From NCBI RefSeq assembly GCF_008271695.1, contig NZ_VKKY01000001.1, positions 2,102,589 through 2,166,588 of the forward strand: 64,000 bases of DNA, in the 5' to 3' direction. Of this stretch, positions 1 to 8,404 are shown piece by piece. The notes beneath the pieces are model-generated. The model was not told where the DNA came from and did not search any database. It saw only the letters and a program-made list of their open reading frames with translations. The position numbers and the translations under genes are program-made. Numbering within the stretch: the first letter of the stretch is position 1; every line of letters starts with the position of its first letter. The DNA is from Rufibacter hautae. GTDB taxonomy: Bacteria > Bacteroidota > Bacteroidia > Cytophagales > Hymenobacteraceae.

Positions 1-402
1 TAGGGAGCTGGCACCCGGCAACTGCACCAGGTAGTGGCACCGGGCCCGCACTGCGTTGGACAAGCCGTGGTCTTCAGAGCCCAGGAGGTAAATGCAGCGC
101 TCGGGGTGCTGGAACTGCTCTACCGGCACGGCTTTGGGGTCTAGTTCCACGCCTACCAACTGGCAGCTGTAAGGCATATGTTCGTAGAAATCATCGAAGT
201 CTGCGTAGTGGAACAGCGGAATATCCTTCCAGCTTTTGCCCGTGTCTGTAGATTGTTTCTTGTAGCGCCGGCCGATGGTGAACAGGAAACTGGCACCCAT
301 GATGGACGCCGATCGCCAGAGCGTGCCCACGTTGGTCTCGGTTTTAGGTTCCATAATGCCAATCCCGAAGTAGCCCTCAAACGGTGCCTTGTTTCTTGCC
401 AT
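1..402 (-). CDS. SpoU/TrmH-family RNA 2'-O-methyltransferase (partial)
   Basis: Reading the minus strand from the ATG at 402 gives 134 open codons that run off the left edge. The product starts MARNKAPFEGYFGIG and shows the family's three SAM-binding motifs in order: NVGTLWRSASIMGA (motif 1, with the conserved N and R), LLGSEDHGLS (motif 2) and QLPGASSL (start of motif 3, cut by the window edge). SpoU enzymes methylate ribose 2'-OH groups in tRNA or rRNA as knotted dimers; the substrate of this one cannot be told. There is no N-terminal substrate-binding extension, so it is a short, TrmL/TrmH-like form. It is divergent from the efflux operon. Family assignment is firm; exact substrate is unknown. 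Confidence 0.85.
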   Translation of the reverse strand, partial: MARNKAPFEGYFGIGIMEPKTETNVGTLWRSASIMGASFLFTIGRRYKKQSTDTGKSWKDIPLFHYADFDDFYEHMPYSCQLVGVELDPKAVPVEQFQHPERCIYLLGSEDHGLSNAVRARCHYLVQLPGASSL

Positions 403-468
403 GTTGCGCTGCCCCGATGATGGTAAAGCTCCCCGGGACTGCGGCAAAGATAGCAGGACCACTCTCCC

Positions 469-505
469 TTTTTCAGCCTCTTTTCAGAAAAGAAGGTCCA
501 AAACA
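469..505. repeat. Dispersed palindromic repeat R1 (degenerate copy)
   Basis: The core reads GCCTCTTTTCAGAAAAGAAGG inside TTTT...CCAAAAC flanks, so it fits the family GGCTGTTTTC-nn-GAAAACAGSC with several changes. It lies between divergent genes, about 67 bp before the methyltransferase start. Confidence 0.5.
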
Positions 506-551
506 AACTTTTTCTAACTCCATTCAGCCCGGCGGGAAAAACCTGCCCACA

Positions 552-580
552 ACTGGAATCAGTGTCCAGAACTGGACAGT
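552..580. promoter_or_regulatory. Palindrome cluster, candidate activator-binding site
   Basis: A perfect two-arm palindrome, TGTCCAG-AA-CTGGACA (563-578), is flanked and overlapped by ACTGGAATCAGT (552-563) and ACTGGACAGT (571-580), all built from ACTG/CAGT half-sites. It lies about 55 bp upstream of the -24 element of the sigma-54-like promoter at 632-647. That is the usual place for the enhancer site of an NtrC-type activator, and one such activator is encoded at the end of this operon (7022-8404). Binding is inferred, not shown. Confidence 0.5.
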
Positions 581-631
581 TTTGGTTTGGAGTATTGAAT
601 GTAATTAATTGATAATCAATAATATATACAA

Positions 632-647
632 TGGCATAGTGCTTGGA
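632..647 (+). promoter_or_regulatory. Candidate sigma-54 promoter of the efflux operon
   Basis: TGGCATAGTGCTTGGA matches the -24/-12 pattern TGGCAC-G-n4-TTGCW with exact spacing: TGGCA at -24 and TTG at -12. The C of the -12 GC is G here. Transcription would start near 658, leaving a leader of about 18 nt before the ATG at 676. The box also overlaps the alternative TTG start at 643, which argues against that start. Confidence 0.5.
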
Positions 648-675
648 TAAGGGATGGTGTCAAACCTTTAAGAAA

Positions 676-1926
676 ATGGACAGAGAACTATCCCAAGCCG
701 TAGTACAACAAGCCAACCGCCGCCGCATGTGGCAGATCAGCGCGGTGGTAGTGGCGGTGCTACTAGGGGTCTTGGCTTTCAGGTCCGTCCTGGAAACGGA
801 AGTCCCAAAATCAGAGCTTCGCTTTGCCACGGTAGAAGTTGGCGCCGTAGAGGCCTCGCTCACCGCCTCCGGGGTGGTGGTGCCCGAGGTAGAGGAAATC
901 ATCGCCAGTCCTATCCAGGCCAAGATTGAGCGCGTGCTGCATACCCCCGGTGATCATGTGGCCGCCGGCGAGCCGCTCCTGCTCCTGGACAAACAGACTT
1001 CCCAGACCGCCTTTGAAAAGCTCAGGGATGAACAACAGCTGAAACAAAATAAGAACGCCGAGCTGGAAAACACCCTCCAGAAAAACGTGAACCAGCTCCG
1101 CTCCCGCTACGCCGTGCAGGAAGTGCGCGTGAAAAGCCTGCAGGCGGCGCTGGACGATGAGAAATACCTGCTCTCCATTGGCGGCGGCACCCAGGAAAAC
1201 GTGAAGAAAGCCGAGATGGACCTGAAAGTAGCCTCTCTGGAACTAGCCCAGCTTCAGCGCCAAATCAGAGATGAGCAGGCCACCGCCCAAATAGGCATGA
1301 GGGGCGTGGGCTACGAACTGGAAATCCAGCGCCGGGATATAGGCCAACTGCAGCGCCAACTGGAGCAAGCCGATATCAAAGCCGTGCGCAAGGGTGTGGT
1401 GACCTGGGTGAACGAGGAAGTAGGCGCCAACGTGAACGCCGGGGAGCCCCTGGCCCGTGTGGCCGACCTGAGCAGCTTCAAGATCAAAGCCACCATCTCT
1501 GATAACTACGCCGAGAAAGTGAAAGTAGGCGGCCCCGTGACGGTGCGCGTGAACGAGACCGATCTGCGTGGCGAAATTGCCAATGTGCAGCCCAAAGTAG
1601 AGAACGGCATCATCACCTTCTACGTGCGGCTGGAAGAGAAAAACCACCAGTTGCTGCGCTCCAACCTGCGGGTAGAAGTCTTCGTGCTCACCGATTTCCG
1701 GCCGAACGTGCTGCGCGTGAAAAACGGACCTTTCTTCACCGGATTGCCGCAGCAGGAAGTGTTTGTGGTGCAGGGCGACAAAGCCGTGCGGCGCACCCTG
1801 CACAGCGGCGCCAGCAACCTGGACTTCGTGGAACTGCAGGGCGACATCGCCGCCGGCGAGCAGATTATTCTCTCCAACACCAAGGAGTACGTGCACCTGA
1901 AGCAAATCCAACTTTCTGATGACTAA
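676..1926 (+). CDS. HlyD/MacA-type periplasmic adaptor subunit
   Basis: This is the membrane-fusion subunit of a tripartite efflux pump, bridging the ABC permeases encoded downstream and the TolC-like channel. The 416-residue product has a short cytoplasmic tail, one membrane helix at about residues 18-35, a split lipoyl/barrel-sandwich domain (first half around IASPIQAKIERVLHTPGDHV), a long alpha-helical hairpin at about 100-220 rich in Q, E, K and L, then beta-barrel and membrane-proximal domains. The ATG at 676 is preferred over the TTG at 643, which lies inside the putative sigma-54 promoter. It is the first gene of the operon, and the next gene starts 13 bp after its stop. The cargo is unknown; MacA-like systems export macrolides, peptides or lipid-like molecules. 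Confidence 0.88.
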   Translation: MDRELSQAVVQQANRRRMWQISAVVVAVLLGVLAFRSVLETEVPKSELRFATVEVGAVEASLTASGVVVPEVEEIIASPIQAKIERVLHTPGDHVAAGEPLLLLDKQTSQTAFEKLRDEQQLKQNKNAELENTLQKNVNQLRSRYAVQEVRVKSLQAALDDEKYLLSIGGGTQENVKKAEMDLKVASLELAQLQRQIRDEQATAQIGMRGVGYELEIQRRDIGQLQRQLEQADIKAVRKGVVTWVNEEVGANVNAGEPLARVADLSSFKIKATISDNYAEKVKVGGPVTVRVNETDLRGEIANVQPKVENGIITFYVRLEEKNHQLLRSNLRVEVFVLTDFRPNVLRVKNGPFFTGLPQQEVFVVQGDKAVRRTLHSGASNLDFVELQGDIAAGEQIILSNTKEYVHLKQIQLSDD

Positions 1927-1939
1927 GCCAGGTCTTGCC

Positions 1940-3415
1940 ATGAAAACGACTCTATTATATATAGTGCTGGTAAGTTTCTTCGCCATGCCCCTGGCGCAGG
2001 CACAACAGACCGGCCTGGAACCGGCCCGCCGCCTTACCCTGCAGGAGACCATAGACCTGGCGCTATCCTCCTCCATCGCGGCCAAACAGGCTTCCACCAA
2101 CAAGACCAGCAGCTACTGGCAGTACCGCACCTTTAAGGCTGATTACCGGCCCCAACTAGCGCTCAGCGGCACGTTGCCTGATTTCTCCAGGAGCATTGTG
2201 CCGGTGATTCAGCCAGACGGTACCACCGATTTCAAGGCCGTTTCCATCAGCAATTCAGACGTGGGGTTGTCTATGCGGCAGGCGGTGGGCTTCACCGGTG
2301 GTGAGATCTTCGTTTCTTCGCAGAGCCAGCGGTTCGATGACTTCAACCAGGGCCTGCGCCGCTACAACTCCTTTCCGGCGGTGATCGGGTTCAAGCAGCC
2401 GCTGTTCGGGTTCAATGAGTTGGCCTGGGCGAAGAAAGTAGAGCCATTGCGGTTCCAAGAATCTGAGCGGCAGTACCTGGAAGACCGCGAGACCGTGGCC
2501 ACTACCGCTACCCAGCGGTTCTTTGAGGTGCTGCTGCAGCAGGTGAACTATGACATCGCCTCCAAAAACGTGGAGAACAACCAGGCGCTGTTCAAGATTG
2601 CGGAAGAAAAATATCGGCTGGGCCGATTGTCCAGGAACGAACTCCTGCAGCTGCAACTCAGCCTCATGAACGCGCAACTGGCCCAAGCGCAAGCCTCCAC
2701 CGAGCTTAAAACCGTGACGATGCAGTTTGCCGCTTACGTAGGCCTGCCGCAGGGCGAAAGAATGGTGGTGCAGGCTCCTCAAGAGGTACCTACCTTGGAA
2801 GTAAACGAACAAGCGGCGCTGGAACAAGCCCGCCAGAACCGCAAAGAGCGTTTCCAGAACGAGCGTAAAGTACTGCAAGCACAACAGCAAGTAGCCGAGG
2901 CCCGCGGCAAGGGCGGTTTCAACGCCGATCTGTACGCCACCTTCGGGCTTACCAAAAACGCCAACAACTTCTCTGAAAGCTTTGCCAGTCCCGAGAACCA
3001 GCAGCAGGTCATCCTGGGGTTCAACGTTCCCATTGTGGACTGGGGACGCCAGAAAGCCCGCGTGAAAACTGCCGAGGCCAAGCTGCAACTCACCCAGTAC
3101 ACCGTGGAGCAGGAACAGACCGCCTTTGAGCAAAGCGTGTTCACCCAGGTCAACCAGATTGAGCTCCTTAAGGAAAGGCTCCGCATCACGGCCTCGGCCG
3201 ATTCCATTGGGCAGGAGCGCTACAACATCACCAAGGCCACGTTCTTGGTAGGCCGCATCAGCATCACCGATCTGAACATCGCGCTGCAGGAGAAAGACCA
3301 GGCCCGCCGCGCCCACATTGCCGCCCTCCAGGATTTCTGGGTCGCCTATTACCGCCTGCGTGCCCTCACCTTGTATGACTTTGAACGCGGCATGCCTTTA
3401 TTAGCAGAAAAATAG
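1940..3415 (+). CDS. TolC-family outer-membrane efflux protein
   Basis: The 491-residue product begins with a typical signal peptide (MKTTLLYIVLVSFFAMPLAQAQ), followed by two long coiled-coil-rich OEP repeats. The repeats carry heptad patterns such as NNQALFKIAEEKYRLGRLSR and the matching second repeat ERYNITKATFLVGRISITDL. This layout is that of the trimeric outer-membrane channel of tripartite pumps. An in-frame ATG at 1919 would overlap the adaptor gene by 8 nt, but the ATG at 1940 places the signal peptide correctly at the N terminus. It follows the adaptor directly and shares its direction. Palindrome R2 starts about 8 nt after the stop codon. Confidence 0.9.
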   Translation: MKTTLLYIVLVSFFAMPLAQAQQTGLEPARRLTLQETIDLALSSSIAAKQASTNKTSSYWQYRTFKADYRPQLALSGTLPDFSRSIVPVIQPDGTTDFKAVSISNSDVGLSMRQAVGFTGGEIFVSSQSQRFDDFNQGLRRYNSFPAVIGFKQPLFGFNELAWAKKVEPLRFQESERQYLEDRETVATTATQRFFEVLLQQVNYDIASKNVENNQALFKIAEEKYRLGRLSRNELLQLQLSLMNAQLAQAQASTELKTVTMQFAAYVGLPQGERMVVQAPQEVPTLEVNEQAALEQARQNRKERFQNERKVLQAQQQVAEARGKGGFNADLYATFGLTKNANNFSESFASPENQQQVILGFNVPIVDWGRQKARVKTAEAKLQLTQYTVEQEQTAFEQSVFTQVNQIELLKERLRITASADSIGQERYNITKATFLVGRISITDLNIALQEKDQARRAHIAALQDFWVAYYRLRALTLYDFERGMPLLAEK

Positions 3416-3422
3416 CAAACCA

Positions 3423-3462
3423 CTGTTTAGCGCCTGTTTTCCGGAAAACGTGCTCTAAACGG
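3423..3462. repeat. Dispersed palindromic repeat R2
   Basis: GTTTAG-CGCCTGTTTTCC is followed by GGAAAACGTGCTCTAAACGG. The centre TGTTTTCCGGAAAAC is nearly perfect; the outer arms GTTTAG and CTAAAC pair. It begins 8 nt after the TolC-like stop codon. Confidence 0.75.
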
Positions 3463-3482
3463 GAAATGACAAGCACGCATAT

Positions 3483-3625
3483 CGTCCCCCTTTGAAGGGG
3501 GGTAGGGGGATGACAAAGGCGGAAGAAGAACCTGAGAAGGTTGCTAGAAGTGTTTCAAAATGAACCTCGGGAATGCCATGAACAGCAAAAGTGAATCATC
3601 CCCCTACCCCCTTCAAAGGGGGACG
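3483..3625. repeat. Inverted-repeat element with about 30-bp arms
   Basis: The left arm 3483-3513 (CGTCCCCCTTTGAAGGG...) and right arm 3596-3625 (TCATCCCCCTACCCCC...) are reverse complements except for one extra G. Each arm also contains its own small palindrome CCCCCTTTGAAGGGGG. The 82-bp interior has no coding potential. It lies inside the efflux operon between the channel and ATPase genes and resembles a small non-autonomous insertion or a mobile palindromic repeat. Confidence 0.75.
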
Positions 3626-3700
3626 AAGAAGTACCAATGAAATGAAGAATAGCACATCAGCACATTCACTAATTAGCACATTAGAAAACGCATTATAACT

Positions 3701-4393
3701 ATGATACAGTTAACAGACATCGAAAAAGTCTACCGCACCAAGACCATTGAAACGGTAGCCCTCAACCGTGTGAACCTGCAGATAGAGCGCGGCGAATTCG
3801 TCTCTATCATGGGGCCGTCCGGTTGCGGAAAATCCACGCTGCTCAACATCATGGGCCTGCTGGATGAGCCTACCTCTGGCTTCGTGGCCATTGACGGCCA
3901 ACCGGTGAAAACCCATTCAGACAGCAAGCTGGCCAAGCTGCGCAACGAGAAAATCGGGTTCGTGTTCCAGAGCTACCATTTGATTCATGACCTGAGCGTG
4001 GTAGACAATGTGGAGCTGCCGCTGCTGTACCGCAGCGTCTCGGCGAGTGACCGGCGCAAGCGGGCGCTGGAGGCACTGGAGAAAGTAGGCCTGAGCGCCC
4101 GTACCAAACACTTCCCCAATCAACTATCGGGTGGGCAGCGGCAGCGGGTGGCGATTGCCAGAGCCTTAGCCGGAAACCCGGAGATAATCTTGGCAGATGA
4201 GCCTACCGGGAACCTGGACAGCGTGATGGGCGAGGAGATCATGGACATTCTGCTGCGCCTGAACCAGGAAGAAGGCACCACCATTGTGATGGTGACCCAC
4301 GACGAGAACATGGCCCTGAAAACCAACCGCCTCATCCGGTTCTTTGACGGGCAGCAGGTGGCAGATTCCATGGTGATAGAAGCCCAGATTTAA
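3701..4393 (+). CDS. ABC transporter ATP-binding protein (MacB/LolD type)
   Basis: This is the nucleotide-binding subunit that powers the two permeases encoded next. The 230-residue product is a single ABC domain with Walker A GPSGCGKST (38-46), Q-loop VFQSYHL, signature LSGGQRQRVAIARAL (about 142-156), Walker B IILADEPTGNLDS (about 162-174) and H-loop MVTHDE. The PTGNLDS form is characteristic of the LolD/MacB/FtsE subfamily. The gene lies 10 bp before the first permease gene. It is 285 bp from the channel gene, with R2 and an inverted-repeat element between them, so a second promoter for this half of the operon is possible. Confidence 0.93.
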   Translation: MIQLTDIEKVYRTKTIETVALNRVNLQIERGEFVSIMGPSGCGKSTLLNIMGLLDEPTSGFVAIDGQPVKTHSDSKLAKLRNEKIGFVFQSYHLIHDLSVVDNVELPLLYRSVSASDRRKRALEALEKVGLSARTKHFPNQLSGGQRQRVAIARALAGNPEIILADEPTGNLDSVMGEEIMDILLRLNQEEGTTIVMVTHDENMALKTNRLIRFFDGQQVADSMVIEAQI

Positions 4394-4403
4394 CGGTACG
4401 GCC

Positions 4404-5645
4404 ATGATACGGAACTATATAAAAATTGCCTGGGCGGTGTTGCAGCGCCGCAAGTTCTTCACTTTCATCAGCCTCTTCGGGATCAGTTTCACCTTGATGG
4501 TTTTGATGGTGGTGACCTCGTTCTATGACCATGCCTTCGGGCCGCAGATGCCGGAGCGGGAATCTGACAAATTGCTTTTTGTGAACAATATGCGGGAGCA
4601 GGTCAAAGAAGGCTATACCAACAGTGGCCCACCCAGCTACTATTTCCTGAACCGCTACGTGCGTCCGCTGAAAACCCCGGAGAACGTCTCTATCAACTCC
4701 CTCTTTATGCCGGTGAACAGCTACGTGAACAACAAAAAGCTGGCTCTGGACCAAAAACATACCGATGCCGCGTTCTGGGATATCTTGGACTTCAATTTCG
4801 TGGAAGGCAGGCCGTTCAGTGTGCAGGAAGTAGCCAATGCCACCCGCGTGGCGGTCATCAACCAAAACACCCGCAAAAACTACTTCGGGGAAAAAGAGGC
4901 CATAGGCCAAACCATTGAGGTGGACCAGGTGAAATACAAAGTGGTGGGCGTAGTGGAAAATGTGCCGGTGCTGCGCCTGCATTCCTACGCCGATGTCTGG
5001 GTGCCCATCACCCTCAAAAGCCAGGATTTCAAACGTACCGGCCTGAGGGGGACTTACTTTGCTACCATCAAGGCCAAAAAAGCGAGCGACGTACCCAAAA
5101 TTCAGGAAGAGTTCGCTACTATGATGCTGCAGGTGAACAAGAACAAGTCCAAGGATATTAAGGAAGCGTTTGCTTACGCCGATGATATCTTCGGGACGTT
5201 TGCCCGCACCCTACTGGGAGGCGGTAAAACAGATAAATCAGGTTTACTGTACGCCATTCTGGCTTTTGCAGCCTTCCTGTTCATGCTGCTGCCCACCATC
5301 AACCTGGTAAACATCAACATCAGCCGCATCATGGAACGGTCTTCTGAGATTGGGGTCCGGAAAGCGTTTGGGGCTTCTTCGGCTACCATCATCGGGCAGT
5401 TCATTGTGGAGAATATCTTCCTCACGCTGCTGGGCGGCCTGTTAGGGTTCCTGATTTCGGCGGGCGTGCTGGAAATGATCAATGACAGTGGTATCCTGGC
5501 TTACGCAAATCTGGGCCTGAACCTGCGGGTGTTTGCCTGGGGATTGCTGCTTTGCCTGGTTTTCGGGTTGGTTTCGGGGGTGTACCCCGCTTTTAAAATG
5601 TCACGCTTAAACGCCGTTGAGGCACTGAAAGGAGGCTCCAAATGA
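4404..5645 (+). CDS. ABC transporter permease (MacB_PCD-FtsX), first
   Basis: The 413-residue product has an N-terminal membrane helix (about 20-42), a periplasmic MacB_PCD domain (about 50-270), then three C-terminal helices of the FtsX domain. The FtsX signature is seen in SSEIGVRKAFGASSATIIGQ, and the product ends AVEALKGG, typical of the family. As in MacB, force is passed to the periplasmic domain rather than moving cargo through a channel. Its stop overlaps the next gene's start in an ATGA junction, so the two permeases are probably made in equal amounts and form a heterodimer. Confidence 0.92.
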   Translation: MIRNYIKIAWAVLQRRKFFTFISLFGISFTLMVLMVVTSFYDHAFGPQMPERESDKLLFVNNMREQVKEGYTNSGPPSYYFLNRYVRPLKTPENVSINSLFMPVNSYVNNKKLALDQKHTDAAFWDILDFNFVEGRPFSVQEVANATRVAVINQNTRKNYFGEKEAIGQTIEVDQVKYKVVGVVENVPVLRLHSYADVWVPITLKSQDFKRTGLRGTYFATIKAKKASDVPKIQEEFATMMLQVNKNKSKDIKEAFAYADDIFGTFARTLLGGGKTDKSGLLYAILAFAAFLFMLLPTINLVNINISRIMERSSEIGVRKAFGASSATIIGQFIVENIFLTLLGGLLGFLISAGVLEMINDSGILAYANLGLNLRVFAWGLLLCLVFGLVSGVYPAFKMSRLNAVEALKGGSK

Positions 5646-6823
5646 TACGCCATCTGTTTAAACTGATCTGGAATCAGAAGAAAAGCAACTTTCTGCTGAT
5701 CACCGAAATCTTCTTCTCTTTTCTGGTGCTCTTTGCGGTGCTCAGTTTTATCCTCTACAACTACCACAACTATACCCAGCCGCTGGGCTTCAAATACGAT
5801 AAAGTGTGGCAACTGTGGCTGAGCCCCAACACTGACTCGGCAGCGCACAACATTGCCGTTCAACAGCAGATGATTCAGCGGGTACGCAGCTTCCCCGAGG
5901 TGGAGCACGCCTCATTCTCTAATTCCAATACCCCTTTTGCCTTTAGCCAAATGAATGCTGGCATGTCTTATAAAAGTAAAAAGGATGTGTTCTCTGAGGT
6001 ATTTGATGTGCAGGACGACTACAAAAATGTAATGGGCATAGAGGTGAGCCGGGGCCGGTGGTTCGGGCCGCAGGATAATGGCAGTTTGCACGACCCTATC
6101 GTGATCAACAAAAAGCTGCAGGAAGAACTGTTTGGCGACGAAGACCCCATCGGAAAACTTATTCCCATCGATGACTCCACCCAGTACGCGGTCATAGGCG
6201 TGGTTGACCATTACCGGTCTTACAGTGAGTTTGACCCGGAAAAAGCGGCGTATTTCCACCGCATTAACCTGGAGAAAGACAAGAACTCCATCTGGAACGG
6301 ACTGGTCATCAAAGTGAAACCCGGCGCCGGCGTGGCCTTTGAGGAGAAAATGGTGCGCGAGCTGTCCCGCATTTCCAAAGACTGGACCATTGAAGTGACT
6401 ACCCAGGAGAAAATGCGGCAAAGCAAAGCCAAAGTGACCACGGTACCTATGATCGCGATGAGTCTGGTATGCGGGTTCCTGATCATCAACGTGGCCCTGG
6501 GCTTGTTTGGGGTATTATGGTACAACATCAACCGCCGGTACGCCGAGATTGGGTTGCGCCGCGCCATCGGGGCTTCTTCCAAGCAGATCAGGAATCAGTT
6601 TGTGGGCGAAGTGCTGGTCATTGCCACCTTCGGGTTGCTGCTGGGCTTGCTGCTGGCCGCGCAGTTCCCGCTCCTGAACGTGTTCCAGTTGTCTTCCGTC
6701 ATCTATTGGGAAAGCATCGGCGCCGCCGCCTTCCTCATCTTTTTGCTGGCCATTGTCTGCGCCATTTACCCCAGCCGGCAGGCCTCCAAGATTTTCCCGG
6801 CCGTGGCCTTGCATGAAGAATAG
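5642..6823 (+). CDS. ABC transporter permease (MacB_PCD-FtsX), second
   Basis: The 393-residue partner permease has the same plan: an N-terminal helix (about 17-40), a periplasmic domain with the MacB_PCD pattern DPIVINKKLQEELFGDEDPI, and three C-terminal helices with YAEIGLRRAIGASSKQIRNQ. It overlaps the first permease by 4 nt and ends the structural part of the pump. Two unlike permeases with one ATPase suggest a heterodimeric MacB-like inner-membrane complex. Palindrome R3 follows 26 nt after the stop. Confidence 0.92.
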   Translation: MIRHLFKLIWNQKKSNFLLITEIFFSFLVLFAVLSFILYNYHNYTQPLGFKYDKVWQLWLSPNTDSAAHNIAVQQQMIQRVRSFPEVEHASFSNSNTPFAFSQMNAGMSYKSKKDVFSEVFDVQDDYKNVMGIEVSRGRWFGPQDNGSLHDPIVINKKLQEELFGDEDPIGKLIPIDDSTQYAVIGVVDHYRSYSEFDPEKAAYFHRINLEKDKNSIWNGLVIKVKPGAGVAFEEKMVRELSRISKDWTIEVTTQEKMRQSKAKVTTVPMIAMSLVCGFLIINVALGLFGVLWYNINRRYAEIGLRRAIGASSKQIRNQFVGEVLVIATFGLLLGLLLAAQFPLLNVFQLSSVIYWESIGAAAFLIFLLAIVCAIYPSRQASKIFPAVALHEE

Positions 6824-6849
6824 CCTGATGTAAGTTGGAAATTGCGATT

Positions 6850-6889
6850 GCGTTTAGGGCCTGTTTTAGAGAAAGCAGGCGCTAAACGC
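6850..6889. repeat. Dispersed palindromic repeat R3
   Basis: GCGTTTAGGGCCTG and CAGGCGCTAAACGC form a 14-bp stem with one mismatch around the loop TTTTAGAGAAAG. It is one of the cleanest copies and lies between the pump genes and the regulator gene. Confidence 0.8.
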
Positions 6890-7021
6890 AGCGGCATTCC
6901 AAGACGCTGAAACCGGCAGCTCTCCCAGACAAACCCGCATGCAAAAATCAACCATCAAAAGCGCCTTCTTTTTCAAAAACAGCCTAAAAACGTTACCTTC
7001 ACTTACCCGTTTCCAGAACCC

Positions 7022-8404
7022 ATGATCCTGATAGTTGACGACGATGTAGCCGTACGGGCCTCTTTAAGTTTGTTGCTGAAACAAGCCGGTTTTGCCACGG
7101 TCCAGGCCGATGGACCCGAGGAGGCGCTGCAAGCATTGGCCCGGCAGGTGCCCCAATTGGTGCTCATGGACATGAACTTCTCCATGGAAACCACCGGCGA
7201 GGATGGCTTGCAGTTACTGGGCCAGATAAAGCAACGGTGCCCGGCGGTTCCGGTGATCCTGATCACGGGCTGGGGTTCCATCAACCTAGCCGTGGAGGGC
7301 CTCAAAGGCGGCGCCGCCGATTTCATCACCAAGCCATGGAACAACGAGCACCTGCTGCAATCGGTGAAGACGGCTTTGGAATTGGCCAAGCCTACCGGAG
7401 AACCTTCCTCTGAAAAACTGACCCGCAAGCAACTAGACGACCAATACGATTTCTCCATGATTGTGGGCGAAGACCCGGGTCTGTTGCAGGTGCTGCGCAA
7501 CATCGGGCAGATCAGCGCCACCGATGCCTCCGTTTTGATTGAGGGGGACAGCGGCACGGGGAAAGAGCTCATCGCTGAGGCCATCCATAAGAACAGCCAC
7601 CGCAAGAAAGCCCCGTTTGTGAAAGTGAACCTGGGCGGAATCTCAGGTAGTCTGTTTGAGAGTGAGATGTTCGGACACCGCCGCGGCGCCTTCACCGATG
7701 CCAAAGCCGACCGCGTGGGCCGTTTTGAGATGGCCAACAAAGGCACCATTTTCTTGGACGAGATTGGCGAACTGGACATGGGCAGCCAGGTGAAACTCCT
7801 TCGCGTGCTCCAAGACCGTACCTATGAAGTCCTGGGCGACAGCCGCTCCAGAAACCTGGACATACGGGTGATCTGCGCCACTAACCGCAACCTGCAGGAA
7901 ATGGTGGCTGAAGGCCGCTTCCGCGAGGACCTGTATTACCGCATCAACCTGATTACGGTGAAATTACCGGCTTTGCGCGAGCGGGCACAGGATATTCCCA
8001 AACTGGTGCAGCATTTCGTGAACAACCTCAAAGTCACGTACCACAAACAGGAGTTGCAAGTGAGCAACAAAGCCTTGAAATGGCTGCGCGAGCTGCCGCT
8101 GCCGGGCAACATCCGGGAGTTGAAGAACCTGGTGGAGCGGACGGTGCTGGTCTCAGGCAAGAGTCTGCTGGAGGTGGAAGACTTTCAGAACCAGTTGCAA
8201 GGCAGTTCCCGCAAACTGGACGAGAAACTGCTGCCTTCGGTGGGTGCCATGACCCTGGACGAGTTGGAAGCCAACATGATCAAGAAATCCATGGCGTATT
8301 ACAGCAACAACGTGAGCAAAGTGGCCAAAGCCTTGGGCGTGAGCCGCGGGTCTTTGTACCGCCGGCTGGAGAAGTTCAATATTCCGTATGACGCTGCGGA
8401 GTAA
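7022..8404 (+). CDS. Sigma-54-dependent response regulator (NtrC type)
   Basis: The product has three domains in 460 residues. The receiver (1-120) has acidic pocket D6-D8, phosphoacceptor D50 in LVLMDMN and K104 in ITKPW. The AAA+ domain (about 145-375) has Walker A GDSGTGKEL, the sigma-54-contacting loop GAFTDA (one change from GAFTGA), Walker B GTIFLDEIGEL and an R-finger region. The C-terminal Fis-type helix-turn-helix reads VSKVAKALGVSRGSLYRRL. The kinase gene overlaps its 3' end by 17 nt, so the two form a two-component pair. By position, its likely target is the sigma-54-like promoter at 632-647. Confidence 0.93.
   Translation: MILIVDDDVAVRASLSLLLKQAGFATVQADGPEEALQALARQVPQLVLMDMNFSMETTGEDGLQLLGQIKQRCPAVPVILITGWGSINLAVEGLKGGAADFITKPWNNEHLLQSVKTALELAKPTGEPSSEKLTRKQLDDQYDFSMIVGEDPGLLQVLRNIGQISATDASVLIEGDSGTGKELIAEAIHKNSHRKKAPFVKVNLGGISGSLFESEMFGHRRGAFTDAKADRVGRFEMANKGTIFLDEIGELDMGSQVKLLRVLQDRTYEVLGDSRSRNLDIRVICATNRNLQEMVAEGRFREDLYYRINLITVKLPALRERAQDIPKLVQHFVNNLKVTYHKQELQVSNKALKWLRELPLPGNIRELKNLVERTVLVSGKSLLEVEDFQNQLQGSSRKLDEKLLPSVGAMTLDELEANMIKKSMAYYSNNVSKVAKALGVSRGSLYRRLEKFNIPYDAAE

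Larger units (their letters stand above)
403..675. other. Divergent intergenic region ahead of the efflux operon
   Basis: This 273-bp gap holds palindromic repeat R1 (469-505), a cluster of ACTG/CAGT palindromes (552-580) and a sigma-54-like promoter (632-647). No open frame in it looks coding. Confidence 0.6.

Noticed and set aside
153-506. Minus-strand 117-codon frame near the left edge
   Set aside because: It is Arg/Ser/Trp-rich without motifs. The overlapping frame starting at 402 encodes the clear SpoU methyltransferase.
643-675. TTG start for the adaptor gene
   Set aside because: It lies inside the sigma-54-like promoter and would precede the expected transcription start; the ATG at 676 gives a normal N terminus.
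2255-3316. Long minus-strand open frame opposite the TolC-like gene (353 codons)
   Set aside because: It has no family resemblance, and the plus-strand gene with signal peptide and OEP repeats explains the region.
3483-3625. An insertion sequence with terminal inverted repeats
   Set aside because: Only 82 bp lie between the arms, with no transposase; at most it is a non-autonomous element.
7022-8404. GAFTDA as evidence that the regulator has lost sigma-54 contact
   Set aside because: The first four residues and the last one are kept, and Asp at the fifth position is, as far as I recall, seen in other family members. A sigma-54-like promoter is also present upstream of the module.
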